A DNA stretch of 64,000 nt from Aaosphaeria pasadenensis (taxonomy: Eukaryota; Ascomycota; Dothideomycetes; Pleosporales): the NCBI GenBank assembly GCA_022813625.1, contig JAKLMB010000019.1:124001-188000 (forward strand), read 5' to 3'. The position numbers and the translations under genes were made by a program. Within the stretch, counting starts at the first letter, position 1, and each line of letters starts with the position of its first letter. Shown piece after piece: positions 33,699-44,155 of the stretch. The notes beneath the pieces are model-generated. The model did no database searches. It was given only the letters and a program-made list of their open reading frames with translations, and was not told where the DNA came from.

Positions 33699-35206
33699 AT
33701 GGGATCGATCGTACTGAGCGCCGACGTTGGTGGACACCACTTTCACAACCCCATGTTTGGCGGCACCAGCGGGCATTCACAATCAACACAAGAATCACCC
33801 GCTGCACACAATCCCCATACCGCCGTCCGGCCTTCGCCGCAAGTAAACAGCGATCATAATTTACGCATCGCGCCACCGACAGACACTCCGATGTCCGACC
33901 CAGGCCCCGCACCGGGCTCAACACCAGGACAGCGAACGCAACAACACAACGGACCTGAGCCCACTCCTCACGGTTCTTCCTCACAGCAGCCTGTCCCAGC
34001 TGCACCTCCGAGCCCGCACTTTCGACCGCATTCGCAGCAACCGACTCCTACCGGCGCGCAACCCCGACCCGTGCCATCATCCACAACATCATCTTCCCAA
34101 CAGTCACCTATAGGTTCACTGCGATCGCCCTTGGAAGCCACCGGGTCCGCATCTCCTCGACGGATCAAAGTCAAAAGCCTCTCGCACATACAAAGTTTCG
34201 CAACCGACGAATCCAGCCCATTCTCCCAGACGCGATCCCTGTCTCGACGACAGCGCAGAGACCCGAACGATGTCGGCCCACAGTACGAAATCAGCGAGAT
34301 GCCTGTCTCCGACATTATCGAGATGGTCGCTGGCTTGTTGACCAAGATTACCACCACTAATGATCGACAGCATGAGCATTTGCATCGCCAGATACCGCCA
34401 CCAGAAGGTGCTACTGGCCTGAGCCAGCAGACTACCAGCGTTCTGGCATTCCATGGCAAGAACGTCCCTAGCATTTCCATCCTCAGCTACCTCAGCCGAA
34501 TCCATAAATATTGCCCTACCACCTACGAGGTGTTTTTGAGTCTTCTGGTATATTTCGACAGAATGACCGAGAGAGTGAACGCTCTGCCTATGCAAAGCCT
34601 TCGACAGGCAAACCAGCAATCTCTGGAGCGAGCTAACGCACGTGCTTCTGGAACCGCACCTGCTGCCACAAGCACAGGTACGGGCAGCACATCAACGCCA
34701 CAGACTTCCTCCACTGCACCAGTGCAAGCCGCGACGCCTCCTCCGTCTGGTTCTCTAGGCAGACCAGCCGAAACCATGGCAAAGGAGCCTCAACCTCCCT
34801 CTCCACCTCAACAGATCGAGCCGAGCCTTGAATCCGACCCATACAACCTTTCGCATTTTTTCGTTGTCGACAGCTTCAACATCCACCGCCTAGTGATTGC
34901 TGGAGTAACTTGTGCTAGCAAGTTTTTCTCGGACGTATTCTACACCAATTCCAGATACGCAAAGGTGATACTTGCATCCACGTTCTTTTCAACCGGATAA
35001 CTAACATCCAATAGGTTGGAGGACTTCCGCTGGTGGAATTAAACCATTTGGAGCTACAATTCCTTCTGCTTAACGACTTCCGCCTCTCGGTGCCCCTGGA
35101 AGAGATGGAAGCATATGGCACAATGCTGGTCGAGTTTTATGCTAGAGAGGTCGTCGCCGAACAACATGATCGTCAGAATAGCGCAAAGAGCCAACTCGGG
35201 CAATAA
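33699..35206 (+). CDS. PHO80/PREG-like cyclin for a Pho85-type kinase
   Basis: Two exons, 33699-34964 and 35015-35206, give 485 aa; the 50-base intron 34965-35014 joins FYTNSRYAK to VGGLPLVELNHLELQFLL. The N-terminal half is disordered, rich in Pro, Gln, Ser and Thr. The cyclin domain (PF08613 type) starts near MPVSDIIEMVAGLLTKIT and continues with SILSYLSRIHKYCPTTYEVF, then an unusually long Ser/Thr/Ala/Pro-rich insert, then FVVDSFNIHRLVIAGVTCAS and FRLSVPLEEMEAYG. These match the Pho80/Pcl6/Pcl7/PREG group, which binds Pho85-like CDKs and links phosphate, glycogen or environmental signals to transcription. Which orthologue it is (phosphate PREG or Pcl6/7) cannot be decided here. Confidence 0.88.
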
Positions 35207-36222
35207 TTTGCGCTCACTAATAAATTATTCTTAATGCTAAGCGGCATCATTGCGAGCTTGAAGAGAGAGAGTGTGTGTACGTGAGAGAGAAGAGAGGGAA
35301 GGAGGGCAGTGGTGATCGCTTCAGGGAGCAGGTTGGGCCTTCAGATATGAATCAGGTCGGCTCCCTTGCGGACCACCAGAGCTAATAATGGACCTTCAAC
35401 CACGTTACCTTTTTTAGATGAGTCATTTAGAAGATGACGAGGATAGAATATTCTCTCTGTTCCTCCGATAGTCCTGCACATTTGGCTCCAGAGGGGTCAA
35501 TTGGTAGCATCGTCGGTGGATAGCTGAGTCGCGGGATTCAGGGAGGCAGCCTTTTTTATTAATTGCGGACGTCTCTGGGACTCAACGGTAGATGGTTAGT
35601 GGGCAGCTTCAAGTGCCAGCGGAGTGGAGGGGAGGGCAGGGGATAGGAAGGGAAGGGATTATCGGGCGCTATGGTTCATGACTTTTCGACGACTTCTTTT
35701 TTTGTCTCTGCGTCTTAATTGATGCGTAGGGTTCGGCGTTCATAGAGAGGTACTGAAAGGTATCCTACGGCTTTTGCGAATTAATCAATCAACTCCACGA
35801 TAACGACAAAAATCATGGTCAGCACTTTGAGTGAGGTGAATATTGTGTATGTACTAGGCACTGTACTCGTAACACCGTGCACGTCTTGGTTCACGATAAG
35901 GTATACAATCTCCTCGAATGAGCGTGCTCATTGTGATACATCGAGGTATGGCACCCCAGTCGGCCTGGCCAGTATTTCAGGGGTACGCCGTACACCGTAC
36001 CCGCAATATTCGACCCCACGTGACGTAGACAGACCCAGAAATTGAATTAACTACAAGCAAAAAAAAGGCATCTTAGGCTTCCTGCCGTGCCTCAATTCCA
36101 TACTCCGTAGTTTGTGTGTGTTTTCTTCTTTCTCATATTTAGTTTTTGTTTTTTTTGCTTTTTTTGTGTCCGACCCTGCACATTCATTCGTTGATATAAT
36201 TATACTTGTTTCTGTCCCCTTA
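35207..36222. other. Intergenic region between cyclin and prolyl 4-hydroxylase genes
   Basis: About 1 kb with no supported gene. The copy TACTCCGTA of the recurrent TACGGAGTA motif lies near 36100, about 120 bases before the next start codon. A T-rich tract at 36119-36170 directly precedes the start. Confidence 0.5.
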
Positions 36223-37373
36223 ATGGCCATCCCTTCCCTCGGCACCGTCGTCCAGTACGCCGTGATAGCACTCCTCGGGTACATCCTCGCCGGCGCCCCT
36301 TTCCTCTCACACCTCTCCGGCGGATCGTCCTCCACCAGCACCACCAATGCCCGATCATCATCATCGTCGCCGGGCAACCGCCAATTCTCCCTCGACAAGG
36401 TCGAGTCGCTCGTGATTCCGGACCCGGACCTCCGCTGCGAGGATCATGATTACCGTGTGCATGTGCTCGCGAGGGAGCCGCTCGTTATTTACATCGAGGG
36501 GTTCGTGAGCGAGGAGGAGGCGGGGCATGTGGTTGAGATGAGGTGAGTTGATGATGGGATGTCACGTGTGTGTTTTTTTTGGATGTGGTGTTTTTTGGGG
36601 GGGGGGGATTTGGGAGGTGGTTTGGGGGTGGGGGAAGATATATATATGTCTATGTATACATGAGCCCATGAGGGCGATGTTGTGTATTCATTCCCTCTTC
36701 TCCTTTTCTTTTATACAATTTCAAACCGCCGCGGGAAAACAAAAAGAGTTCATAGAAACAAGCACTAACATACCACAGCTCCCCCAACTTCGTCCCCTCA
36801 ACCGTATGGACCGAAGGCAAAGAAACGCTCAACGCCTCGGTGCGCAAGTCCGAGAAGGCGCTCCTGGACCGCGACCACGTGGTCCGCTGCATCGAGGAGC
36901 GCGCGCGCCGCTTCCAGGGCTGGCGACCCCACGTCTTCGTCGAGAAGCTGTGGGCGCAGCGGTACCGCGCCAGCGGGCACTACGCGTACCACTACGACTG
37001 GTCGACGGCGACGGCGAGCTCGGGGAGGGTCTCGTCGTTCATGGTGTACCTGGAGGCGAACTGTACGGGCGGGGGCACGAATTTCCCGAGGTTGAAGATG
37101 CCGGGGGATGAGAGTTGGTGTAGGTTTTTGGAGTGTGATGGGGAGGAGGAGGGGGAGAGGAGGGAGGGGGTCACGTTCAAGGCGATTAAGGGGAATGCGG
37201 TCTATTGGGAGAATCTGAGGAGTGATGGGTCGGGTTACAAGGAGAGCTGGCATGCGGGGTTGCCGGTGAAAGAGGGAGTGAAGATTGGATTGAATATCTG
37301 GAGTTGGTATCAGGAAGGGTTGGATGCGCGGATGTTGAGAGAGGAGAGCGAGAGAGAGGGTGCTGGCCAGTGA
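36223..37373 (+). CDS. Membrane-anchored prolyl 4-hydroxylase-type 2-oxoglutarate/Fe(II) dioxygenase
   Basis: Two exons, 36223-36542 and 36779-37373, give 304 aa; the 236-base intron is long for this window. Residues 8-28 form an N-terminal signal anchor. The P4Hc domain follows from about residue 80 (REPLVIYIEGFVSEEEAGHV). Iron ligands are His178 and Asp180 in HYAYHYDWS and His265 in SWHAGLPV, and Lys275 is the expected 2-oxoglutarate contact. NCTGGGTNFPRL and GNAVYWENL are further family marks. Fungal members are ER/secretory proteins whose substrates are largely unknown; hydroxylation of prolyl residues is the likely reaction. The ATG at 36223 is used because the longer frame begins with a non-ATG codon. 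Exon 2 is GC-rich and the intron contains a strong G-tract cluster. Confidence 0.9.
36597..36634 (+). repeat. G-tract cluster with G-quadruplex potential inside an intron
   Basis: Within the prolyl hydroxylase intron the sense strand has G-runs of 11 (36597-36607), 3 (36612-36614), 5 (36624-36628) and 5 (36630-36634) separated by short loops. This meets the usual four-run quadruplex pattern on the RNA-sense strand. Confidence 0.75.
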
Positions 37374-37470
37374 GGTGTTTGTGAGTGTATGTGTGTGTGA
37401 ATGTGCATACGAGGTGTATGTGTATGAATGTACATACGAGGTATGTCTGTACATGGTGGGTATGTGTGGA
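37374..37470. repeat. TG-rich imperfect tandem repeat
   Basis: Low-complexity TGTGTATG-type sequence containing two copies of GAATGTnCATACGAGGT, just downstream of the prolyl hydroxylase stop codon, so probably in its 3' UTR. Confidence 0.7.
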
Positions 37471-38565
37471 CATAATCAGTCATATACCCTGCCCAGGGAG
37501 AGAAGAGCAATATTGTAGTACATACGTAGGTACATATCTCCATAGAGTAAACGGCTCGTATTCTGTATACTCGGCTACGGGTACAACGCAAGTCAACTCC
37601 ACACCGTAGCCAGAGAAGATCCCGAATTCAGCCCTGCCTACGGATCGAATCCGTCCAACCCGGGTCCCCTGTAACTCGACCCTTGTCTAGGCTCGATGAG
37701 CAAATGTCAACGACATGCCCAGACCTATATCTCCAGAACGGCAAAGATGCAGTCCGTGTTCGAATATGTAATGTACGAAAAGAAAGATCCAGCTCTCCAT
37801 ATCGACTCCTCGCTTACCACTCTCAGAAGCAGTCCACGACATATATATATCCATACGCATCTATTGTTTCTATATCCGTCCCACACTCGCGTGTCGTTCA
37901 CGCCTGGTTCATGCCGGCATATTACCCAGACCCTTGTCCGAGCAGCAATCAAATCTACCCATATTATACCATCCCTCCCACTCTCGACTACACAGTACTA
38001 CTCAACATGCCACTGGGCCGCGCAATCTTCCAATCTTCCAGAACACAGCAATCCGACTTGCCTTACTTTCCCAGGCGAGAGGTTACGATCATTCCAGAAC
38101 GGCGCCTCTGCCCGTATCGCTATGCCGGATGTAGTACACGAGGGGGGGGGTGCATGTATATAATGCCAATCTCGTGGGGAGCCACTCCCCGTCGACCGCT
38201 CCATCAATCATCCGTCCATCCTATCCTACCCATCTATCTGTCCAATATTGGAAGACTGCGGTGTGACGTGCATGCAACGTTAACCGTACCCGACGACCAC
38301 GCCTAGCGACCGATTCCAAGTACTCGAAAAGGAATTGCCTACGTATACATACGTGTGCGTGGTGCGTATGTGCGTGTGTGCGTGCATGTGGGAGAGAAGG
38401 TATGTCTTTCGACAATATTTTATAAGTACCGCTTCCTGACGACGGAGTCGGATGCGCAGGTTTATCAATATATGTCGACATTTCGTCTGATATCATCCTC
38501 GTGGTAACCATTTGCGCTGTTCAACGAAGTATCACCCAGTTTCAATTACATACGGAGATATCGTC
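37374..38565. other. Intergenic region with TG-rich repeats
   Basis: About 1.2 kb. The first 100 bases after the stop codon are TG-rich with an imperfect repeat of GAATGT(G/A)CATACGAGGT at 37399 and 37427. A second GT/GC-rich tract lies near 38340-38400. I find no gene. Confidence 0.5.
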
Positions 38566-39552
38566 ATGTCTATCCTCCTCCCGCTGTACATCTATCCATG
38601 GCCTGGGGCTTGGGATCCCATATACTGGGCGTGAGTACGCAGTCAACCCCATCACTCCCCCAGCACATCGCGTACCCACACATATCCACTCCGGCGAAAA
38701 CTCCCCCGGCACAAATCTCTAACGCAGGCAGGTGAATGCCCCCCCCAAAACAGCGCAAACACGAACCCAAACCTCAACTTCACCGTGATTGTGAACCCCT
38801 GCTCGGGCCCCTGCATCAACCGCACCATAGAAGCGCCCTACATCACCGAGCTGCCGCGGCTGCGCGAGTACAAGAATATCCGCACGCTCGGCTACGTCGC
38901 TACGAACTACACCAACAAGCCCATCGACCTCGTGCTGCAGGAGATCGACACGTACGCGAACTGGTCGGCCGTCCTGGGCGGCGATGCGTTCCATGTCGAT
39001 GGCATATTCTTTGATGAGACGCCCGGGCCGTATCATTGGAGGTCGCATGAGTATCTCAGTGCGGCGACGGCGGAGGTGAAGAAGTCGGAGGGTTTGGGGC
39101 AGAAGATAGTCGGTCAGCAACTCCCTTCCCTTCCCTCTTCATTTCCTCTCAACACAGATGGACCCAGAAAAGGGAAAGGTGCGAATAAACTATACTAACG
39201 AGCACGTGCTGCAGTCCACAACCCCGGCGCAATCCCCTACATCCCCTGGAACTACCTCGACATCGCCGACATAACCGTCGTCTTCGAAGAGACCTTCGCC
39301 AAGTTCATCGACGCCCCCAACTTCAACGCCATCCGCGACCTGCCCGCCAACAGCAACCTCACCAAATCCCACTTCGCAGTCATGCTGCACAGCGTGCCCA
39401 ACATTCCGGATGAGCTGCTGGCGTGGGTTGCGGCGCAGTTGAAGACGAACGTCGGGTGGGCGTTCGTGAGTAGTGTGGGCCAGCCGGGCGAGTATTGGCA
39501 TAGCTTTTCGAGTGTTTTTGGGGCGTTTATCGGGCATTTTGCGAAGGCGTGA
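38566..39552 (+). CDS. Spherulin-4-like (spherulation-specific family 4) protein
   Basis: Three exons, 38566-38630, 38754-39112 and 39215-39552, give 253 aa; introns are 38631-38753 (123 bases) and 39113-39214 (102 bases). Splicing gives ILLPLYIYPWPGAWDPIYWA, NTNPNLNFTVIVNPCSGPC, LGYVATNYTNKPIDLVLQEI, GIFFDETP and VVHNPGAIPYIPW, the sequence pattern of the spherulin-4 family (PF12138). The first intron must end at AACAG (38753), just after a C8 run; earlier AG sites break the frame. The protein has a barrel-like fold related to glycoside hydrolases. The family is named from slime-mould spherules; fungal relatives of the Spherulin4/Ega3 clan act on galactosaminogalactan, but activity here is not shown. 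No signal peptide is visible. Confidence 0.85.
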
Positions 39553-40460
39553 ATGGATGTGGTGAAGTGGTGGTGGTTGTGTCATCGGGTGCTCATACAT
39601 GTATTACCTAGGGAAAACACTCGTTGTATGTATTTTTTCATTTATTTTATTTAAAATCGTTTGCTAAAAACGCCAACAAAGGTATAAATTAAATATACAC
39701 ATCTGAACGCACATATAAAAAGCCACACTATGGGCAAGGGGAAAAGTATAAAATACGTAACAAACCCATCCCGCACGACGCAGGGACAAATGGGAGTCCA
39801 TCGTCTTAAACAACATCGCCCATCGTGAAACCGCTCGTTCGAAGTCTTCCTCATCAGTGAAATAGTGAGAGTGAAAAAAAAAAGTTTCCACACTACGGTT
39901 CTAGGCGCCGTCTCTTGTCCGAGAAAAATGAGAAAAGAAAGCAATATTGGTTTCCTTGTCGTTTCGTTTCGCGTAGCTTGCCGCGAGTTTGCTTCTCTGT
40001 CCTGCCCGTGCCCCTCCGGACGATTATGCAGCTAAAGGTGAGATTGGTATTACCTACACATGATACCACGTAGATACCACCGTGTACTACGGTTCTGGTA
40101 GCTGGATTTGAATTATATTCAAGGTGGTTTTTGTGGTATGCATTGGGCTGGTTCAAGATCCTTTTTGGGATCGATTAGGTATGTCTGAAGGTGGTTGTAT
40201 TTGTTGGGAAGGACGGGGGAAAGGAGGGCTTCGTAGTAATCCAAGACGCATTTGAGTTAGTGAATATGCGTTCTGGTGTGAAAATTATACATTTCGTTCG
40301 ATTTAGTGTTGCTGCTAGAGGTGTGCGATGCAATCATTTTCTAGCAATAATAGTGGTATGGGTATACATGATCATTAAATTTCGACTATCTCACAAGCTA
40401 GGATACATAAAGTCCAACACAGCGATCATTTAGGCCCCATCAAAATGAACATAAGTGTCT
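39553..40460. other. Intergenic region, convergent 3' ends
   Basis: About 0.9 kb, AT-rich, with short overlapping frames on both strands and no recognisable gene. Confidence 0.5.
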
Positions 40461-41952
40461 TCAAGCACTCTCACTGTCACTGCGAGTGCTTCCTTTACCT
40501 TCCGTCGTGGATGTCCCGGGTGCAGCTGCTGGAGATGCACGACGTCGTCGCATGATTAAGAAGGCTGCAGCTCCGGCAATAGCAACGACACCCAATGTAA
40601 CCATGGCGCCAATAACACCAGCAACGGCGTTAGACATGCCGCCGCTGGAATTCTTCTCGTTGCTAGTTTGGGCACCGTTGGATTCTGCGTTGTATGCCTG
40701 GCAGAAGAGCAGATCGCTCTGGCAGGTGCCGCACCACTGCTGAGGAGTCCTGATGGCGACGCCCTCCATAGAGGAGAGGAAATCGGACCAAGACAGGGAA
40801 TCCTCCGACTTTCCGAAGAGTGGGTATGCTCGCATTGGCTCGCCAGCATCAGAGCCGTTGCGGAACAGGAACCTGACCCTCAAATCGTCTGTGTTGGAGG
40901 GGAATGCGGTTACATTCTCGTTTGTGAAGACCTCGAAGCTCATGGTGGATGCATAGTCGGGCAGACCGAAGAAGTCCGGAGAGACGGACGTCAGGTTCGT
41001 AAGACCGAAGAAAGCAAGGAAGGTGTCGTAACTACCGGCCATGAAGGAGAACTTGAGCTTGCCCTTGCCGGACACGGTCTCATTTAGCTGGTTCACGACG
41101 GCACCAGCTAATGTCTGCGCTCCGATGGAGCGTGCAGGGTCGGTGTTGTTGAAGGCCAGGCCGAATTCGTTGCTGTCAGCAAGAGTTCGTAGCTGGAACA
41201 GCTCATCCTCGGTGACGTTGCCTGCAGAGGTCTCGTTGTGGATGTTGGCCACGTTGATGAGATCGAAAATGTCGTATGCATTTGCGTAGGTGAGATTCTC
41301 TGGCTTGTAGTCGTAGACACGCTGCATGATGTCCCAGAATCCTTCGTAGAAAGATTTGGTGGCGGCGTCTCGCTCCTTGAATTCGGTACTCTGCTTGAAA
41401 GCCTTCATGGATTTGGAGACAGCAGGACACTCCTCGTCGCCCTTCAGCCAGATCGTATCGGGAGATTCATCATTCTCACCATGAAGCACAACGTACTGGT
41501 AGCCGTTCAAAGGGTTGGTGTAGTTGGTTCCATTGTTGAGGGTTTGGGTGGAGATCTGGGGATTGATGTCGTCTAGAGGTGGATACAATCCCTGGAGGAA
41601 AGCACTCGCTGTGTTGAGGAGTACAGTCTGGTCAGGGGCAGTTGCAAAGATCTGAGAATTTACAACTTTATCCTCGGAGATGCCAAGGATCTGCTTAGGC
41701 GAATCCGACGAGATATATGTGTCGCGATAGTCACTTCCGACTCGGAAGTTTTGCTGCACGCCCAAATTCGTCAATGTGTAACCTTTGTAATGTTTCGAGG
41801 TACCTATGCTAGTTCAGCTACGGTGCATACCCATTGAAGTTATAGATTCACTGACGGTCACCATGACGGCTGAAGACAGTCACACCCAAAACAGTTTCTG
41901 CTTGCGCCTGAGCGAGCAGAGCGCCAACACTGAGCAATGTCTTGGAGAGCAT
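40461..41952 (-). CDS. Histidine acid phosphatase-family protein with C-terminal membrane anchor
   Basis: Two exons, 41856-41952 and 40461-41803, give 479 aa; the 52-base intron splits the active-site motif and splicing completes RHGDR (residues 29-33) in VFSRHGDRTSKHYKGYTLT. A signal peptide covers about residues 1-18. The phosphatase domain runs to about residue 395 and has many N-glycosylation sequons. A hydrophobic helix at about 425-450 followed by RRRR gives a type I membrane topology, with the catalytic domain outside. The distal region that usually carries the HD proton-donor pair reads AGSYDTF (Tyr291-Asp292), so the second His is replaced. It could be a phosphatase with altered activity or a non-phosphatase relative; the clade function is not known. 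Confidence 0.85.
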
Positions 41953-44155
41953 TTTGATCAGATAAAGTGCGGAAGAAGAGGGATCGTTGAGATGGAGATA
42001 ACAATGCGACCTACCCCGCCTTTTATCTGCACGTCTGCTTCCCTGTACAAATGCATCCACGGCATGTCTTCATTGTCATTCGATAACTGGTAAACTTTTG
42101 AGGCTTGACTCAGCATCTCCCACTGGTTGAATCTTTCGGGCTTCTCCGTCATCTCTTGCTCTCATTGGCTGGCTTTGACCTTGTCCCCCCTCTGCCAAGC
42201 ATTTGGTGAGATAAGGCCCGGGAAGGCTGAGAAGTTTTTGTAACTTGCACACGTCCACGGAGATGTCTCATCCAACATTATGTGGAATAATCGTTGACAA
42301 TCAGTTGATGGTGTATGAAGCATTACGAATGATTGAAATTCTATGTCTTACAAGATCTTGCCTTGTCATTCATCGTCTTCTTCCACGTACATACATACCT
42401 AGGTACTTAACCTTAAGTAGGCGCAGGTATTCCAGAGCGCCTACTGTAGGTACGGAGTACTTACGGATTTTTACATCCCGACTGTTACTCCACTTCTTCA
42501 GCGGAGCCCGGCAGTCAACCAGTTAGATGTCAGAATGAACCTTCTTCATAGAGCCTAGACCTAGGAACCGATATTGAATTTTCGTTCTATGTGGTAATAC
42601 GAAAATCAATTCGCGGCGAACGCTCCCTCATACAACATCCTCCTCTTTGCGAACCTATGGATCTGATTATCCTATAGAGCTTGAAAAAAGAAACAGGAGA
42701 TTTCGTTCCTTAGCGCATGTTCAACACTAAATGAATTAGAGAATATCGTTTGCGACGTCGAAACGTTTTGTTCTCTTATTTCATGTCTCCTCCCCTTACC
42801 ATTGGTCAACAATATACTGCCTAATCTGGACTAATGCAGTATTGTTCGGATTGTCCGGAATGCCAACAACATAGGATCAATTCCATAATCGTTGAATGAG
42901 CTACCAAGAAGGAAATAGTACACAAGAAATTGTCTCTGTCGTATGTTGAAATCTTCTCTTTCCATGAAATGAAAAATGATACTCAAGGAGGGAACCACAC
43001 CGCATGAGAGTCTTTTATGGTTGAGAACCATACGAGGGCACGTGGAGGAGCATGTGTAATTTCTAGAGTGTCTTACCAATACCACACAAAGAGGCGTGAC
43101 ACTAAACACTAGTGAAATGTTTTGTCCTCTCAGATTGTTACCCTCTTCCTTGCGCGGGTATGTTGCGCATTAGTTTCAGATCGAAACTTTCGATGACAGG
43201 CTCAGTGAACCATGGCATGCCATCAAGCCTATAATTCGTTGAGGATATTGGTATCACATGTCTTCAATTATGTTTGCTTAATACATGAATATACGAATCG
43301 TACACTTGTCCGGTTGCGAAAGGATTGGGTATATTTCCTGAATGCGTGAGGTTAATATAATGTCAGTAAAAGTTTTGGGAGACTTTATCACTGTCAATTA
43401 CCGAAGGATTGGATGATGCATGCAAGCTTTCATCAGGGCGATTCGAAATCTCTCATTCGAATAGTCGACATGATATCAATAGGCTACCTTGCATGTATCC
43501 TTCACAATCAGACCGATTTTGGCGACAGCTACGAGCATCGAGCGGACTCGAGTTGGTGAGCGATACTCTTTCCCCTTCAATAGTATATATGAGGTTATCT
43601 TAAGAGACATGGGACACAGGCGCTAAGATAATTTGGGCACTGGGGTAATCTGTGTTATCAGATCATCGCTCACCTTATCCTGGGTAACCCTCAGCCTGAC
43701 TTGTTGGCATCGGATAGAGGGACATAAAACCAAGTGAAATACCATGCCTCAAAGATTTATCAGCGCTGGATGTCGAGACCTTGATAAAAGATCCCGTTAC
43801 ACTAATCGCGTTGGGAGGAAATAGTACTATATTTGAGTTGATATTCTATCTCTCCGCAAAAGGCCGGGGTGTGGAGTCAGCCCCTCTGTCGATCCCCGCA
43901 TGCCTTAGTGGGATGGCGAGGGTTAACTCTGGCCTGTTTCATTGCCTCACACATACACCAAATTCATGGTCGTACAGCGTCAATCTTATCTTGTGCAATT
44001 GTTCTCAAATTGCGCTACGAGCGGAATGCCCAACACGGTATGATTTGCGTCGTTGAGACTGGGCGCGAAACACTATATCAACAGCACTCTGTCATCGGAT
44101 CATGACATAGAGAAAACAGACCAATACCCGTGACCTGAATCACTCCGTTTCCACC
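41953..44155. other. Intergenic region between divergent phosphatase and MFS genes
   Basis: About 2.2 kb, no gene seen. A GGTACGGAGTAC element is at 42450-42461. Short frames here have no conserved motifs. Confidence 0.5.

Noticed and set aside
33232..33699. 155-aa frame before the cyclin gene
   Set aside because: It starts at a non-ATG codon and is open because the region is CT-rich; kept only as a remark on the TAATG overlap.
38728..38760. Apparent one-base frameshift at a C8 run in the spherulin-4 gene
   Set aside because: Using the AG at 38727 or 38731 breaks the frame, but the AACAG ending at 38753 restores it and the family sequence, so the gene is intact.
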